Counted from the first letter of the stretch, positions 9,490 through 19,368 are shown. The stretch: 56,017 nucleotides of DNA from Thermodesulfobacteriota bacterium (GCA_028278025.1 JANQFE010000107.1:1-56017); one strand, 5' to 3'. The notes: generated by a model not told the origin, from the sequence alone. Made by a program: numbers and translations.

Positions 9490-10233
9490 TTAGTTTGACC
9501 TGATCTGTTCGTCAGTAAGGCCAAAACGCCTTTTTCTTTTCTGGTAATCATCCAGTGCGTTATATAAATCCTCTTTCTTGAAATCAGGCCACAAAACATC
9601 TGTGACATACATTTCAGTATAGGCTATCTGCCATAATAGAAAATTACTCACACGAAGTTCACCGCTTGTCCTGATAAGCAGATCAGGGTCCGGCAGTCCG
9701 GCAGTATCCAAATACTGAGACAACATTGTCTCATCAATTGCAGAAGGCTGTACCTGATGTGTTAATATCTTCTGTCCTATTTCTGTAACTGCACGAATTA
9801 TCTCTCCCCTGCCGCTATAGCTGAGGGCAACATTAAGGACCATACCTTTGTTATCTTTGGTCTTTTCAATGGCTTCATGAACAAGACTCACTACATCTTC
9901 CGGCAACCGCTTTAAATCACCAATTGCATTCATTTTTATGTTGTTTTTATGTAGTTCAGCAATTTCAGAACGCAAATATCTCTTGAGCAATGTCATTAAA
10001 GCCTTTACTTCACTTCTGGGCCTTTGCCAGTTTTCAGACGAAAAAGCATACAGGCTCAACACCTCAAGGTCTAATTCATGACATGTTCTGACAACTTCGC
10101 GAACAACTTCCATGCCTTTTCTGTGCCCCATAATCCGTGCAAGAGATCGTTTCTTTGCCCATCTCCCATTACCGTCCATTATGATGGCAATATGTTTTGG
10201 AAGTTTTTCTTTGATTAATTTCTTCTCGTCCAT
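9490..10233 (-). CDS. uppS: Undecaprenyl diphosphate synthase (cis-prenyltransferase)
   Basis: UppS extends farnesyl diphosphate with isopentenyl diphosphate to the C55 carrier used for peptidoglycan and O-antigen synthesis. The 247-residue length is normal. It carries HIAIIMDGNGRWAKKR (14-29) with the catalytic Asp, GHRKGMEVVREVV, LYAFSSENWQRP, and the substrate-binding C-terminal motif DLLIRTSGELRVSNFLLWQ followed by WPDF. The start chosen is the ATG at 10231-10233; no strong ribosome binding site is seen. The upstream neighbour is the ferredoxin gene, separated by a strong terminator, so uppS is likely expressed from the 230-bp gap. Confidence 0.95.
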   Translation of the reverse strand: MDEKKLIKEKLPKHIAIIMDGNGRWAKKRSLARIMGHRKGMEVVREVVRTCHELDLEVLSLYAFSSENWQRPRSEVKALMTLLKRYLRSEIAELHKNNIKMNAIGDLKRLPEDVVSLVHEAIEKTKDNKGMVLNVALSYSGRGEIIRAVTEIGQKILTHQVQPSAIDETMLSQYLDTAGLPDPDLLIRTSGELRVSNFLLWQIAYTEMYVTDVLWPDFKKEDLYNALDDYQKRKRRFGLTDEQIRSN

Positions 10234-10460
10234 GCTGAACTATTAGATCCTCTTGTCTCGCTCGTGTACTAACATATCAAAGTATCAAAAAAAACCTATT
10301 ATCTCAAGAGCATTTTAAGTACAATATCTTTAAATTCTTATTGCGGAAAGCACTCTAATTTGTCAGTAGTGCAAGTCTGTTGCCAGAGAAAGCCGTAAGG
10401 GGAAGGTACACAAAAAATTGTTTCAGTGACACTGTCGGAAAGGAAACAATGAAGGAAAGT

Positions 10461-10490
10461 AAAATGTGCCGGACGAATCCGGCACATTTT
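10461..10490. terminator. Strong bidirectional terminator after the ferredoxin gene
   Basis: A perfect 13-bp stem, AAAATGTGCCGGA (10461-10473) and TCCGGCACATTTT (10478-10490), closes on a CGAA loop and has terminal T residues on both strands. It begins four bases past the ferredoxin stop codon and should end the rpsB-tsf-pyrH-frr-ferredoxin transcript. Confidence 0.8.
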
Positions 10491-10494
10491 CTCA

Positions 10495-10665
10495 TTATTC
10501 TTCTACAATCGCCTCTGTCGGACACACATCTACACAGGTGCCGCATTCAGTACATTTTTCCTGGTCAATAGCATACGTTTCATCTCCCTCCTGAACCGCT
10601 TCAGATGGACATTCTTCTAAGCAAGTACCACATGATACACACTCATCTGTAATTTTATAAGCCAT
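10495..10665 (-). CDS. 2[4Fe-4S] bacterial-type ferredoxin
   Basis: This 56-residue gene begins MAYKITDECVSCGTC and ends PTEAIVEE. Two CxxCxxCxxxCP cluster motifs (Cys9-12-15-19 and Cys38-41-44-48) define a clostridial-type dicluster ferredoxin, a low-potential cytosolic electron carrier. It has a near-perfect ribosome binding site AAGGAGGTGA and is followed at once by a 13-bp terminator hairpin, both supporting a real, well-expressed gene. It lies 33 bp past frr, at the end of a ribosome and nucleotide operon where uppS normally comes next. Possible clients in this window are QueE (a radical SAM enzyme) and the bilin-reductase-like protein, but that is inference. Confidence 0.93.
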   Translation of the reverse strand: MAYKITDECVSCGTCLEECPSEAVQEGDETYAIDQEKCTECGTCVDVCPTEAIVEE

Positions 10666-10698
10666 ACTATTCACCTCCTTCTACCTGTAAGCATCACT

Positions 10699-11256
10699 TT
10701 AAAATTCCATTATATCTTTTTCTTTCTGATTCATTAACTCATCACACTGCTGGATATATTTATCTGTAATTTTCTGTACCTCATCCTGTGATTTAAAGAA
10801 TTCATCCTCAGGAAGTTCTTTGTTCGTTTTTAGTGACTTTAATTCATCATTGGTCTTTCTGCGGTGGTTTCTGATCGAAACGCGGGAGGCTTCCCCCATC
10901 TTTTTTATTACCTTGACAAGCTCCTTTCTACGTTCTTCTGTCAGTGCCGGAATAGCAACCCTGATAATTTTACCATCATTGTTAGGGGTCAGCCCCAGAT
11001 CAGCTTTTAAAACGGCCTTCTCAATGTCTTTAATTATATTTGCATCCCATGGCTGTATGGTGATCAGACGCGGTTCAGGAACTGAAATAGTTGCAAGCTG
11101 GTTCAGCGGAGTTGGTGTACCATAATAATCAACCCGCACACTATCAAGCAGAGAAACAGATGCCCTTCCTGTGCGCACTTTGCTAAACTCCTTTTTAAGG
11201 GCTTCCAGGCTTTTTTCCATTTCGTTTTTCAGTTCTTGTATATATTCTTTTTCCAT
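10699..11256 (-). CDS. frr: Ribosome recycling factor
   Basis: RRF acts with EF-G to split the post-termination ribosome. The 185-residue, highly charged protein has the family landmarks FSKVRTGRASVSLLDSV, DYYGTPTPLNQLATISVPEPRLITIQPWD, LGLTPNNDGKIIRVAIPALTEERRKEL, and the C-terminal helix with RNHRRKTNDELK. It follows pyrH by three bases in the near-universal order rpsB-tsf-pyrH-frr. The small ferredoxin gene is downstream in the same transcript. Confidence 0.97.
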   Translation of the reverse strand: MEKEYIQELKNEMEKSLEALKKEFSKVRTGRASVSLLDSVRVDYYGTPTPLNQLATISVPEPRLITIQPWDANIIKDIEKAVLKADLGLTPNNDGKIIRVAIPALTEERRKELVKVIKKMGEASRVSIRNHRRKTNDELKSLKTNKELPEDEFFKSQDEVQKITDKYIQQCDELMNQKEKDIMEF

Positions 11257-11259
11257 GCT

Positions 11260-12602
<1,343 letters not shown>

Positions 12603-12627
12603 GATTTACATACCTCCCTTTCCAGAG

Positions 12628-13380
12628 TTACTCTGATACTTCTTCTGCAATTTCCTGACCTTCTTCAACAGCCATCTCCTGAATAATTTCTTGTCGCCTT
12701 TGTTGGCCCTCAAGACAGGCATCTGCAACCTTTGAGCTGAAAAGTTTAATTGCCCTGATGGCATCATCATTTCCGGGAATCAGATAATCTATGCCATCCG
12801 GTTCAGAATTTGTATCAACAAGTGCCACAATGGGTATGTCCAGTTTCCTGCCTTCAGCAAGGGCTATTTTTTCCTTTTTGGGATCCACAATGAAAATCAC
12901 TCCTGGAAGCTCCTCCATATCTCTTATGCCTTCAAACACAAAGTTGAGTTTTTCAATCTCACGCTCAAAACCGAGAACCTCTTTCTTCTTAAAATTTTCA
13001 AAGCTCCCGTCATCCCGCATAGCTTCAAGTGTTTTCATGCGTTCTATACTTTTAACAACTGTTTGAAAATTGGTTAAGAGACCCCCCAGCCACCGGTTGG
13101 TTACATAATACATTTCGCTGCGCTGCGCTTCCTGCTTTATGGCTTCTTGGGCCTGCCTTTTGGTGCCTACAAAAAGGACCTTCTTACCATGTGCCACAGT
13201 GTCGGCAATAAACTCATAGGCTTCCTTAAACAGAACAACGGTTTTTTGAAGATCAATAATATGGATGCCGTTGCGGGCACCATAAATATAGGGTTTCATT
13301 TTGGGATGCCATTTGCTGGTCTGATGACCAAAATGCACACCCGCCTCAAGAAGCTGTTTCATGGTTATTATTGCTGCCAA
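12628..13380 (-). CDS. rpsB: 30S ribosomal protein S2
   Basis: S2 is a late-assembly protein of the small subunit that bridges to S1. The 250-residue protein contains [61 protein letters not shown] and the [15 protein letters not shown] region. The likely start is TTG at 13378-13380, which follows AAGGAGGTAC at ideal spacing and gives the MAAIITMKQ beginning expected of S2. The first ATG is six codons later with no ribosome binding site. The C-terminal tail is acidic ([12 protein letters not shown]). It heads the rpsB-tsf-pyrH-frr operon. Confidence 0.97.
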   Translation of the reverse strand: MAAIITMKQLLEAGVHFGHQTSKWHPKMKPYIYGARNGIHIIDLQKTVVLFKEAYEFIADTVAHGKKVLFVGTKRQAQEAIKQEAQRSEMYYVTNRWLGGLLTNFQTVVKSIERMKTLEAMRDDGSFENFKKKEVLGFEREIEKLNFVFEGIRDMEELPGVIFIVDPKKEKIALAEGRKLDIPIVALVDTNSEPDGIDYLIPGNDDAIRAIKLFSSKVADACLEGQQRRQEIIQEMAVEEGQEIAEEVSE

Positions 13381-13934
13381 AGTACCTCCTTCTCGTTTGC
13401 AACATGTCTGGCATCATTGCCCTATACTGCATGCCGGCAACAGGACTCTGATTCAAAGTCCTTTAGCCATAAACATGTTGATTAATGAGTTTAGTGTTTA
13501 AAAGTCGCATTCGCTTTTACTTAAATGAATATTTTTTAAGTACTTAAACGATATTTAATACCACACAATTTTTTTTGCTGCAAGATAATTTATAGATTTT
13601 TTATTAAAAAAGGCTCATTATGCACGGGATTGTATTTGACCGGTAGCACAAACACGGAAGCTTGCATAATCATAAATATTATTTTTTATATTAAAATGAT
13701 TTTTATATATGCAAATAATTGCAATATAATGCAATTATTGATTTCTAATTGCAAAGTTGTACTGGTTGGTATGGCACTGTGGGCTACACTGCACCAGATA
13801 AAAGCAGACAAGCTTTTTAAGAAATTGATTGGCCTTTCCCAAAGCAAAAACCCAACAGGTTGAGGGTTCGGCAAGGTCTTTGCCAGGGAAAAACAGCGGC
13901 TCTAAAGGAAACACGGCGGGCATCTGTTTTTGGG
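13381..13934. other. Gene-free gap upstream of rpsB
   Basis: No convincing gene is present in this 550-bp space. The rpsB leader (13381-13500, minus strand) can fold AGGACT...AGTCCT, a possible S2 autoregulatory leader. A TTGCAG minus-35-like box (13578-13583, minus strand) with an AT-rich minus-10 region 17 bp downstream is a candidate rpsB promoter. Between 13840 and 13890 there are small inverted repeats (AACCC/GGGTT and GGCAA/TTGCC), possibly the end of the upstream fxsA-side transcript. Three overlapping short frames here show no protein-like pattern. Confidence 0.4.
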
Positions 13935-14336
13935 TCATAAGTGTATCTGGATATTAGAATTGAACTTCCCCTGTTTAATCTTTGATTTTATCCACTTTTT
14001 TATATATTTCTTTACAAACTCTCTTGTAGGCCGAATAAGCAGTATGAAACCGGTCCCGTCAGTAATCAGACCCGGTGTAATAAGTAAAGCACCTGCAATA
14101 AGAATAAGCACACCGTTAAAGAGTTCCTCCGTAGGTATCGTACCCGAGCGCAGATTTTCCTGTATTCTGAAAAGACACTGGATACCAGCTGCACGCACCA
14201 TTACAGCGCCCAGCAGCCCGGTGATAATGATGAGCAGAATTGTATCAAACGTTCCTATGATTGTACCAATTTTTATCAGAAGGGCCAGTTCAATAAATGG
14301 AATAACCGTGAAAAGAAGTACCAGTTTAAAGATCAT
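13935..14336 (-). CDS. fxsA: FxsA-family membrane protein
   Basis: FxsA proteins are small inner-membrane proteins of uncertain function, named for suppressing F-plasmid exclusion of phage T7. Typical features are the opening FKLVLLFTVIPFIELALLIKIGTIIGTF, a second pair of hydrophobic segments (TILLIIITGLLGAVMVRAAG), the GVLILIAGALLITPGLITDGTGFILLIRPTRE block, and a basic C-terminus. The frame opens 20 codons earlier inside the preceding gene, but the ATG at 14334-14336 falls five bases after the DUF362 stop and gives the standard N-terminus (133 aa). It is the last gene of the M48-DUF362-fxsA run. Confidence 0.88.
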   Translation of the reverse strand: MIFKLVLLFTVIPFIELALLIKIGTIIGTFDTILLIIITGLLGAVMVRAAGIQCLFRIQENLRSGTIPTEELFNGVLILIAGALLITPGLITDGTGFILLIRPTREFVKKYIKKWIKSKIKQGKFNSNIQIHL

Positions 14337-14341
14337 GTTTT

Positions 14342-15460
14342 TCACAATATAGTATCTTTTAGAAATTCGAACATTTCTTCTTTTGCGGGCGGGCATTTGT
14401 TAATCAAAGGCCGATCGCCGCTGTATGCTTTGCAGCACGTACCAATAAAAACGCTGTTTTCGGGGATGCTTTCAGGTGCGTCTCTACCGCAAAAAATGCC
14501 CATCTGCTTAGTGATCCGGATTCCCTCCTGCTCAATACGTTTCAACGAGGCAAACAGCGGAATAAGACAGCCGCTGCATGCAGCCTGGGCTGTCAGGGCA
14601 AGCTTGGGGAATGCCCTGCGCAGGTACTGCACCGGCTGCTCAAAGCTCATCCTCAACTCTTTTAAATCATCTCCTATAATCTCAATGCTGGATAAATCCA
14701 TCTCCCCCAGGCCCTTTTCGTAACCAAGCTGAAGGGTGCGGACTTGCTGGGGATTGATCCCCATAAGCGCGGTCGTAACAGTATCAACTGCAACAATGTC
14801 CGTGCCGGCCAGCATGAAATTTTTATTTTGGTGGGTTGGAGCTGTACAGTCAACAATGTTAAGCGATGGACGTACCAAGGTGTTCAGTTCGGCAACAGAA
14901 CCATGAATGCCTTCTGTGCCGCAATGGTGAAAAGACGGTTTATCCTCCCGTTTTATAAACCCCTTGAGGTTTTTCATTGCAATTGAAACCGTTGTCAGGT
15001 AGTGGGCCTTGGGCACCGGAACATTGAGAATATGATCCCAGGAGAAAGCATGTTCTGACAATGAAAAACACTCCGGTGTCTGCGGTGAATGCTTTCTGAA
15101 CTCCCGAAAAGCGCCCTCATCAAAAAGAATCCATGGAACACCTTGACACCCGGCAACCTCTGCTATGCCTGTACGGGTAAAACACTCTTTTAAAGCTGTA
15201 CGGGGCTGAAAATATGTAGGTCCCTCACCAATGGCTATCGGGCCGGCCCCCTGTGTTTTACACCATGCAACAACAGCATCAACAAGTGCCGGATTTGTTG
15301 TTTGTCCGGTTGTATAGGGCTGTGGCTCAACCAGATTCGGCTTTATTAAAACGGATTTTCCAGACAGAGCAATCTCAGCAGCAAAGGGTTCTAGCAGGGA
15401 CTGCAGAGCAGTAAAAATGTCCGTCTGAATTTTTTGTATCGTTATTTTTGGCATTCGCAA
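14342..15460 (-). CDS. DUF362 domain protein with C-terminal cysteine motif
   Basis: The 372-residue protein shows the DUF362 pattern: SGKSVLIKPNLVEPQP (about 33-48), a GEGPTYFQPRT loop, LNVPVPKAHYLTTVSIAMKNLKGFI, and AGTDIVAVDTVTTALMGINP. The family is poorly understood and often linked to iron-sulfur or corrinoid-related enzymes. Here the C-terminal 90 residues carry ACSGC and GTCCKAYSG plus a final CPP, a possible metal or cluster site. It lies eight bases after the M48 protease gene and five before fxsA. A second, divergent DUF362 protein is encoded at 50.4-51.7 kb without these cysteines. Confidence 0.8.
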   Translation of the reverse strand: MRMPKITIQKIQTDIFTALQSLLEPFAAEIALSGKSVLIKPNLVEPQPYTTGQTTNPALVDAVVAWCKTQGAGPIAIGEGPTYFQPRTALKECFTRTGIAEVAGCQGVPWILFDEGAFREFRKHSPQTPECFSLSEHAFSWDHILNVPVPKAHYLTTVSIAMKNLKGFIKREDKPSFHHCGTEGIHGSVAELNTLVRPSLNIVDCTAPTHQNKNFMLAGTDIVAVDTVTTALMGINPQQVRTLQLGYEKGLGEMDLSSIEIIGDDLKELRMSFEQPVQYLRRAFPKLALTAQAACSGCLIPLFASLKRIEQEGIRITKQMGIFCGRDAPESIPENSVFIGTCCKAYSGDRPLINKCPPAKEEMFEFLKDTIL

Positions 15461-15468
15461 AAAATTGT

Positions 15469-16980
15469 TTACTCATTCGACAATACTTTTATCACCATCC
15501 CCGGGGTAAGCTCAGGGATGTTTTCAGGATCCCAAGCATTTAACAGGGCAATAGTCTTACGTTCATCTGAGGCCCGGTTAAGACTCTGCAGGATACCCTC
15601 CAGTGTTTCGCCCCTTTTAACAGTATGCCGACGAACCCGGGTGGGTGTAATCTGTTGTGCTTCCTGCGGAGAAAGCTCCCTGAAGCTTTCAATGGTCTTT
15701 TCAAAAAAGGGTAGCGCACTGTTGAATTCCTCCAGCGGTGCAACTCCCGTCACATAATACACTTTATCTTTCTGCAAATAAAAACCTATGCGGGCATACA
15801 CATAGCCACTGCTGCGTAGCCTACCTTCATAGGTGCCCGTATATGATTCCAGGTTGTTGATTTGTTGAGAAGACCCTGAAACCGGTTTGAACCCATTTTT
15901 CTGAGCAATACGATGTGCTGCTTGTTCAAGCGATATTTTTTTTGTTAAATAATGTATTCGCAGTATAATCTGGTACTGTCTGTCAGGATGCGTGGCAATA
16001 ACCGCATCGGGCTTGTTTTCTATAGCCCAGTTTTGAGGGAAGAAAAATTCTATGCGAAAATCAGGATGTTGGAACCTGTTTCCATAAACTACGCCTGCCT
16101 GAACGTCTTTCCCAAAGGTAAGACCGTCTATTGCCTGCAAAAAGGCTTCTTTATTGACTTTCAGTGTTTCAAGCTGCTTAATTTTAGGGTCACTGAGGGC
16201 TGCTTCTACAGCTGCAATACGTTTGTCGGTTGAAGGATGTGTTGCAAACAGGCTTGTATAGGTTTTCTTGCCTGACCTGTATCGATCAAGCAACTCAAGG
16301 GTCTGCAGCAGCAGTGCCATAGCCTGAGGGTCATATCCGGCCTTAGTCGTATAGGTTACTGCAAGGCTGTCTGCTTCCGTTTCAAATTCACGACTGTATC
16401 CATTCAAGATAGCGAGAAAAGCCAAATCGGCAAACTGCCCCATGCCACCCGAAATTTCAGGGAAAAATATCGACGCAATTCCGGTTCCAACCTGGTACGA
16501 AGCAGCCTTTGTATATTGGCGCACTGCATGCCGTGCAGTAACATGGGCAACCTCATGACTTAAAACCCCTGCAAGCTCTGACTCACTGTTCATGTGTGCA
16601 AGAAGCCCCCGGGTAATATAAATATAGCCTCCCGGTAGTGCAAAAGCATTGACAATAGGGGAATCCAATACCGTAAAATGGAAAAAGATATCCGGTCTGT
16701 GAGAGATCCCGGCAATCCGCTCACCAAGTGCACTGATATATTCCTGAAGCTGTGAAGATGCATAGACACCATACTCCTTTTCAATTTGAGGTGCCATCTG
16801 CCTGCCGATACTCAGCTCCTGCTCTTCACTCATCAAAACAAACTCTTTCTTCTTGGAAACCGGATTTGTGGCACAACTTAGTATTGCACATAACAGCACT
16901 ACTGCACTACTTATTACAACAACAAGAAACCATTGTATGTAGCCTTGAGGGTATAGGTGTTTCAGGTGATATGTGCGCAT
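15469..16980 (-). CDS. M48-family metalloprotease lipoprotein with LysM-like C-terminus
   Basis: This is an envelope zinc protease of the BepA/YfgC-like M48 group. A hydrophobic N-terminus ends in LLCAILSCAT, a lipobox with the acylated Cys. The protease core has ALPGGYIYITRGLLAHM and the zinc motif HEVAHVTARH (about 142-151), then a downstream ETEADSLAVTYTTKAGYDPQAM that supplies the third ligand. The C-terminal 60 residues (HTVKRGETLEGILQSLN...PELTPGMVIKVL) form a LysM-like domain. The frame can open at TTG 17013, but the ATG at 16978-16980 is more natural. Family roles include outer-membrane protein quality control. It starts the M48-DUF362-fxsA run. Confidence 0.88.
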   Translation of the reverse strand: MRTYHLKHLYPQGYIQWFLVVVISSAVVLLCAILSCATNPVSKKKEFVLMSEEQELSIGRQMAPQIEKEYGVYASSQLQEYISALGERIAGISHRPDIFFHFTVLDSPIVNAFALPGGYIYITRGLLAHMNSESELAGVLSHEVAHVTARHAVRQYTKAASYQVGTGIASIFFPEISGGMGQFADLAFLAILNGYSREFETEADSLAVTYTTKAGYDPQAMALLLQTLELLDRYRSGKKTYTSLFATHPSTDKRIAAVEAALSDPKIKQLETLKVNKEAFLQAIDGLTFGKDVQAGVVYGNRFQHPDFRIEFFFPQNWAIENKPDAVIATHPDRQYQIILRIHYLTKKISLEQAAHRIAQKNGFKPVSGSSQQINNLESYTGTYEGRLRSSGYVYARIGFYLQKDKVYYVTGVAPLEEFNSALPFFEKTIESFRELSPQEAQQITPTRVRRHTVKRGETLEGILQSLNRASDERKTIALLNAWDPENIPELTPGMVIKVLSNE

Positions 16981-17090
16981 ATTACTCACGTTGCCCGTTT
17001 GCCTGACCGGCAAAAATATAATTATTTCATGTTTTATTATATCTTGATTTTTTATATTTTTAATGTTATTTTTTCAAATTACATTGATAT

Positions 17091-17167
17091 GGCGGTGTAG
17101 CTCAGTTGGTTAGAGCATGCGGCTCATATCCGCAGCGTCCGGGGTTCAAATCCCTGCACCGCCACCA
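17091..17167 (+). tRNA. tRNA-Met (CAT), elongator type
   Basis: The 77-base gene folds as a complete cloverleaf. The acceptor stem is GGCGGTG/CACCGCC, the D arm has AGCTCAGTTGGTTAGAGC, the anticodon stem is TGCGG/CCGCA with loop CTCATAT, and the T arm has GGGGTTCAAATCCC; the CCA end is encoded. The anticodon is CAT. The paired G1-C72 and absence of three GC pairs below the anticodon rule out initiator tRNA. Identity closely resembles elongator tRNA-Met; a lysidine-modified tRNA-Ile2 is the less likely alternative. Confidence 0.95.
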
Positions 17168-17367
17168 TTTCTTTTTGCATATCTTGCCCCTCTCATTTCG
17201 TAAAAAGATACATACTCTCGCCATAAGCCAGGCCTGCACGCTGTGATGCACTTTCCCATAAAGTTACCTGTATATATTTTTACATTTACAAAAAAGAATA
17301 TAATTTAGTATATTTGTTGTGCAGAATAATTGCAAGATAATCGATATTGTTCGAAGGAGCAGTCTGT

Positions 17368-18402
17368 ATGAGCAATATACTATTGGCCTTACTGCTTATA
17401 ATATACACAATTATCCCTGACAAGGCAGCCTTTCCTCAATCACATAATTCTCTTCCGGAAATACAACCCGAAGCATCAGTGCCCCCGCCGCCCCATTTAT
17501 CCGAATACGAGATAAGTCAGCAATACGGCCGGGCTGCCGAAACTGCCATCCCGGCCCTGCTTGAGGCCCTTACACATAGCGAGGCCAGCATTCGCAGGAA
17601 TGCGGCCTTTGCCTTAGGAGAGATGGGGCCGGATGCTAAAACCGCAATCGAGGATCTGGCAGAAGCTTTGAGAAGAGATCCTGACATAGAAGTCCGCCGC
17701 AATGCTGCTTTTGCACTTGGTGAGATAGGTTCACCGTCAATACCTGTTCTTATCAGGTGTTTAAATGATAAAGACTCGCGCGTACGCAGAAATGTCTCCT
17801 CTGCACTTGTGCGTATTGGGACCCCGACAGTTCCGTATTTAGTAAAAGCATTAGCGGTATCTGACCCGATTACCCGCAGGAATGCAGCGGGAATCCTTGG
17901 CAGAATCGGTCCCAAAGCAAAAGAGGCTATCCCGGCACTGACAAAAGCATTGGACGATGACGACAAGTCCTTTTGCTGGACTGTAAAACAGGCTCTAAAG
18001 AACATTAAAAGAGTCACTGTTGAAGACCTCATTGAAAATCTCAGTGATAAGAATGCATTTTTACGTAATGATTCAGCCAAATCATTAGGTGCGCTGGGGG
18101 AAGACGCTCAAGATGCTGTCCCTGCACTTATAGCATGTCTTAACGATGAGAAGGCACCTGTGCGTAGAAATGCATCTTTCGCTCTGGCTCAGATTGGCGT
18201 ACCGGCTATACCCGCGCTGATAGAAGCACTTAACAATGAAAACAGTACGACACGTAAAAATGCCGCATTCAGCCTGGGCGAGATGCGGCAAAAGGCTGCT
18301 CCCGCAGTACCGGCGCTTAAAAAAATTTTGCATGATCCTCATGCAAAAGTCAGATGGTGTGCTGATATTGCCTTGGGAAAGATTAAAGGCGCGACAGAAT
18401 AA
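17368..18402 (+). CDS. Exported HEAT-repeat protein
   Basis: A signal sequence (SNILLALLLIIYTIIP) is followed by a Pro-rich linker and then about eight to nine HEAT/PBS-lyase-type repeats of 30-37 residues. Each carries a form of RRNAAFALGEMG or VRRNASFALAQIG. Such right-handed solenoids bind protein partners and have no catalytic residues. The frame could open at a TTG (17347), but the ATG at 17368 has GAAGGAG eight bases upstream, so I use it (344 aa). It stands alone between the tRNA and a HAD gene, with 200 bp of AT-rich DNA upstream. The partner is unknown. Confidence 0.85.
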   Translation: MSNILLALLLIIYTIIPDKAAFPQSHNSLPEIQPEASVPPPPHLSEYEISQQYGRAAETAIPALLEALTHSEASIRRNAAFALGEMGPDAKTAIEDLAEALRRDPDIEVRRNAAFALGEIGSPSIPVLIRCLNDKDSRVRRNVSSALVRIGTPTVPYLVKALAVSDPITRRNAAGILGRIGPKAKEAIPALTKALDDDDKSFCWTVKQALKNIKRVTVEDLIENLSDKNAFLRNDSAKSLGALGEDAQDAVPALIACLNDEKAPVRRNASFALAQIGVPAIPALIEALNNENSTTRKNAAFSLGEMRQKAAPAVPALKKILHDPHAKVRWCADIALGKIKGATE

Positions 18403-18404
18403 TG

Positions 18405-18545
18405 TTCTTCAGGTCAGTTGTTAGTTGTCTGTAGTCGGTTGTCTATATGATATAAGGAAACGTCTTATTTCATTTTTTACCACCCAATTAACCACTGACT
18501 ACTCACAACTGACGGTTTTTTGTACTATTGCTGAGTCCTGTTTAA
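18405..18545. repeat. Degenerate inverted low-complexity repeat
   Basis: The left part (18412-18445) reads GGTCAGTTGTTAGTTGTC then TGTAGTCGGTTGTC. The right part (18487-18515) is the imperfect reverse complement, ACCACTGACTACTCACAACTGAC. These blocks of CAGTTGT-like words look like the degenerate intergenic repeats found at gene ends in some bacterial genomes. The same class recurs at 20.56-20.69, 30.87 and 36.10-36.19 kb in this window. Confidence 0.5.
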
Positions 18546-18562
18546 AAAATCTATCAAAACAT

Positions 18563-19183
18563 ATGATGAACAATCATGCCGACCGCCCTATCACAACAAT
18601 CATTTTCGATCTGGGAAATGTAATTGTTGCATTTGACCACTTTTTAATTTGCAAGAAACTTGCGCAGTATAGCCCTTTTTCACCGGACCAGATATATGAA
18701 AAGGTCTTCACCTCCGGGCTGGAGGCCCGCTTCGACAGGGGGTTGATTACACCCGAAGATTTTTTTACTACTGTTTCTAATGAACTGAATATAAAAATTG
18801 AATTACCCCTCTTTCATCACATCTGGAGCACTATTTTTTCACTCAATACCGGAACCGCACAGATCATTCAAAAACTTGCAAACTATAAACTGCTGTGTCT
18901 GTCAAACACGAATATCTGGCAATTTCAATTCTGTCTGGAAACGTTTTCTGTGTTAGATAACTTTGATTCATTTATACTCTCTTTTAAAGTCGGTGAAAGG
19001 AAACCTCATAAAAAAATATATCAAAAGGCTATTGAGGCAGCTCAATGCCTGCCCCAGCAATGCCTCTATATTGATGATATTGCTTTATATGTACAGGCTG
19101 CTAAAGATAACGGGCTCAGGGCAGTTCAGTTTATATCAGCATCGCAACTGCAAAAGGAGCTGGAAAATTATGGCGTGTTGTAA
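18563..19183 (+). CDS. HAD-superfamily hydrolase, YihX-like
   Basis: The protein resembles the HAD-IA phosphatases of the YihX type (alpha-glucose-1-phosphate phosphatase in E. coli). The nucleophile motif is IIFDLGNVIVAFD (Asp about residue 16), followed by a helical cap. Motif II is LLCLSNTN, the motif III lysine lies in FKVGERKPHKKIYQKAI, and motif IV is YIDDI. The frame is open back to 18425, but that part runs through repeat DNA, so I start at the ATG ATG pair at 18563-18568 (206 aa). No clear ribosome binding site is visible. The substrate is unknown. Confidence 0.8.
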   Translation: MMNNHADRPITTIIFDLGNVIVAFDHFLICKKLAQYSPFSPDQIYEKVFTSGLEARFDRGLITPEDFFTTVSNELNIKIELPLFHHIWSTIFSLNTGTAQIIQKLANYKLLCLSNTNIWQFQFCLETFSVLDNFDSFILSFKVGERKPHKKIYQKAIEAAQCLPQQCLYIDDIALYVQAAKDNGLRAVQFISASQLQKELENYGVL

Positions 19184-19192
19184 ACGTCTTGT

Positions 19193-19368
19193 GTGATGGG
19201 CGCTGATGCTAAAACCTTTTTCGCTGTGAGGTTTTACGGGCGGTGGGGCGTTTTTTAGGAGAAAAACCAAGACACAGTCGACCCGAGCTCTCGTGCACGG
19301 CAAACATAGGGTGCCTACTGGATTTAAACCCCATCGCCTTGCATCCATAAGGAAACTTCTCGTCCCAG
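19193..19368 (-). ncRNA. ssrS: Probable 6S-like structured RNA
   Basis: This interval folds like 6S RNA, the RNA polymerase regulator. It has a closing stem (19196-19201 with 19360-19366) and a large internal bubble flanked by two small hairpins (AAAACCT/AGGTTTT near 19211-19236, and CCTT/AAGG near 19337-19352). A 10-position stem follows (19239-19248 with 19329-19338), then an irregular terminal arm containing GTGCACGAGAGCTCGGG on the minus strand, reminiscent of GAGCATGCTCGG in E. coli 6S. A TATATT minus-10-like box (19371-19376) just upstream favours the minus strand. Against this, one stem position pairs better as a plus-strand G-U. The assignment needs a covariance-model search. Confidence 0.45.

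Noticed and set aside
13630..13938. Three overlapping frames of 62-77 residues upstream of rpsB
   Set aside because: No ribosome binding site, no protein-like pattern, and they overlap on opposite strands in AT-rich promoter DNA.
17091..17167. Initiator tRNA-fMet
   Set aside because: The first pair is G-C, not the C-A mismatch, and the anticodon stem lacks the three GC pairs of initiator tRNAs.
18425..18562. N-terminal extension of the HAD hydrolase
   Set aside because: The added 46 residues come from repeat DNA, begin at a TTG without a ribosome binding site, and do not match the family.
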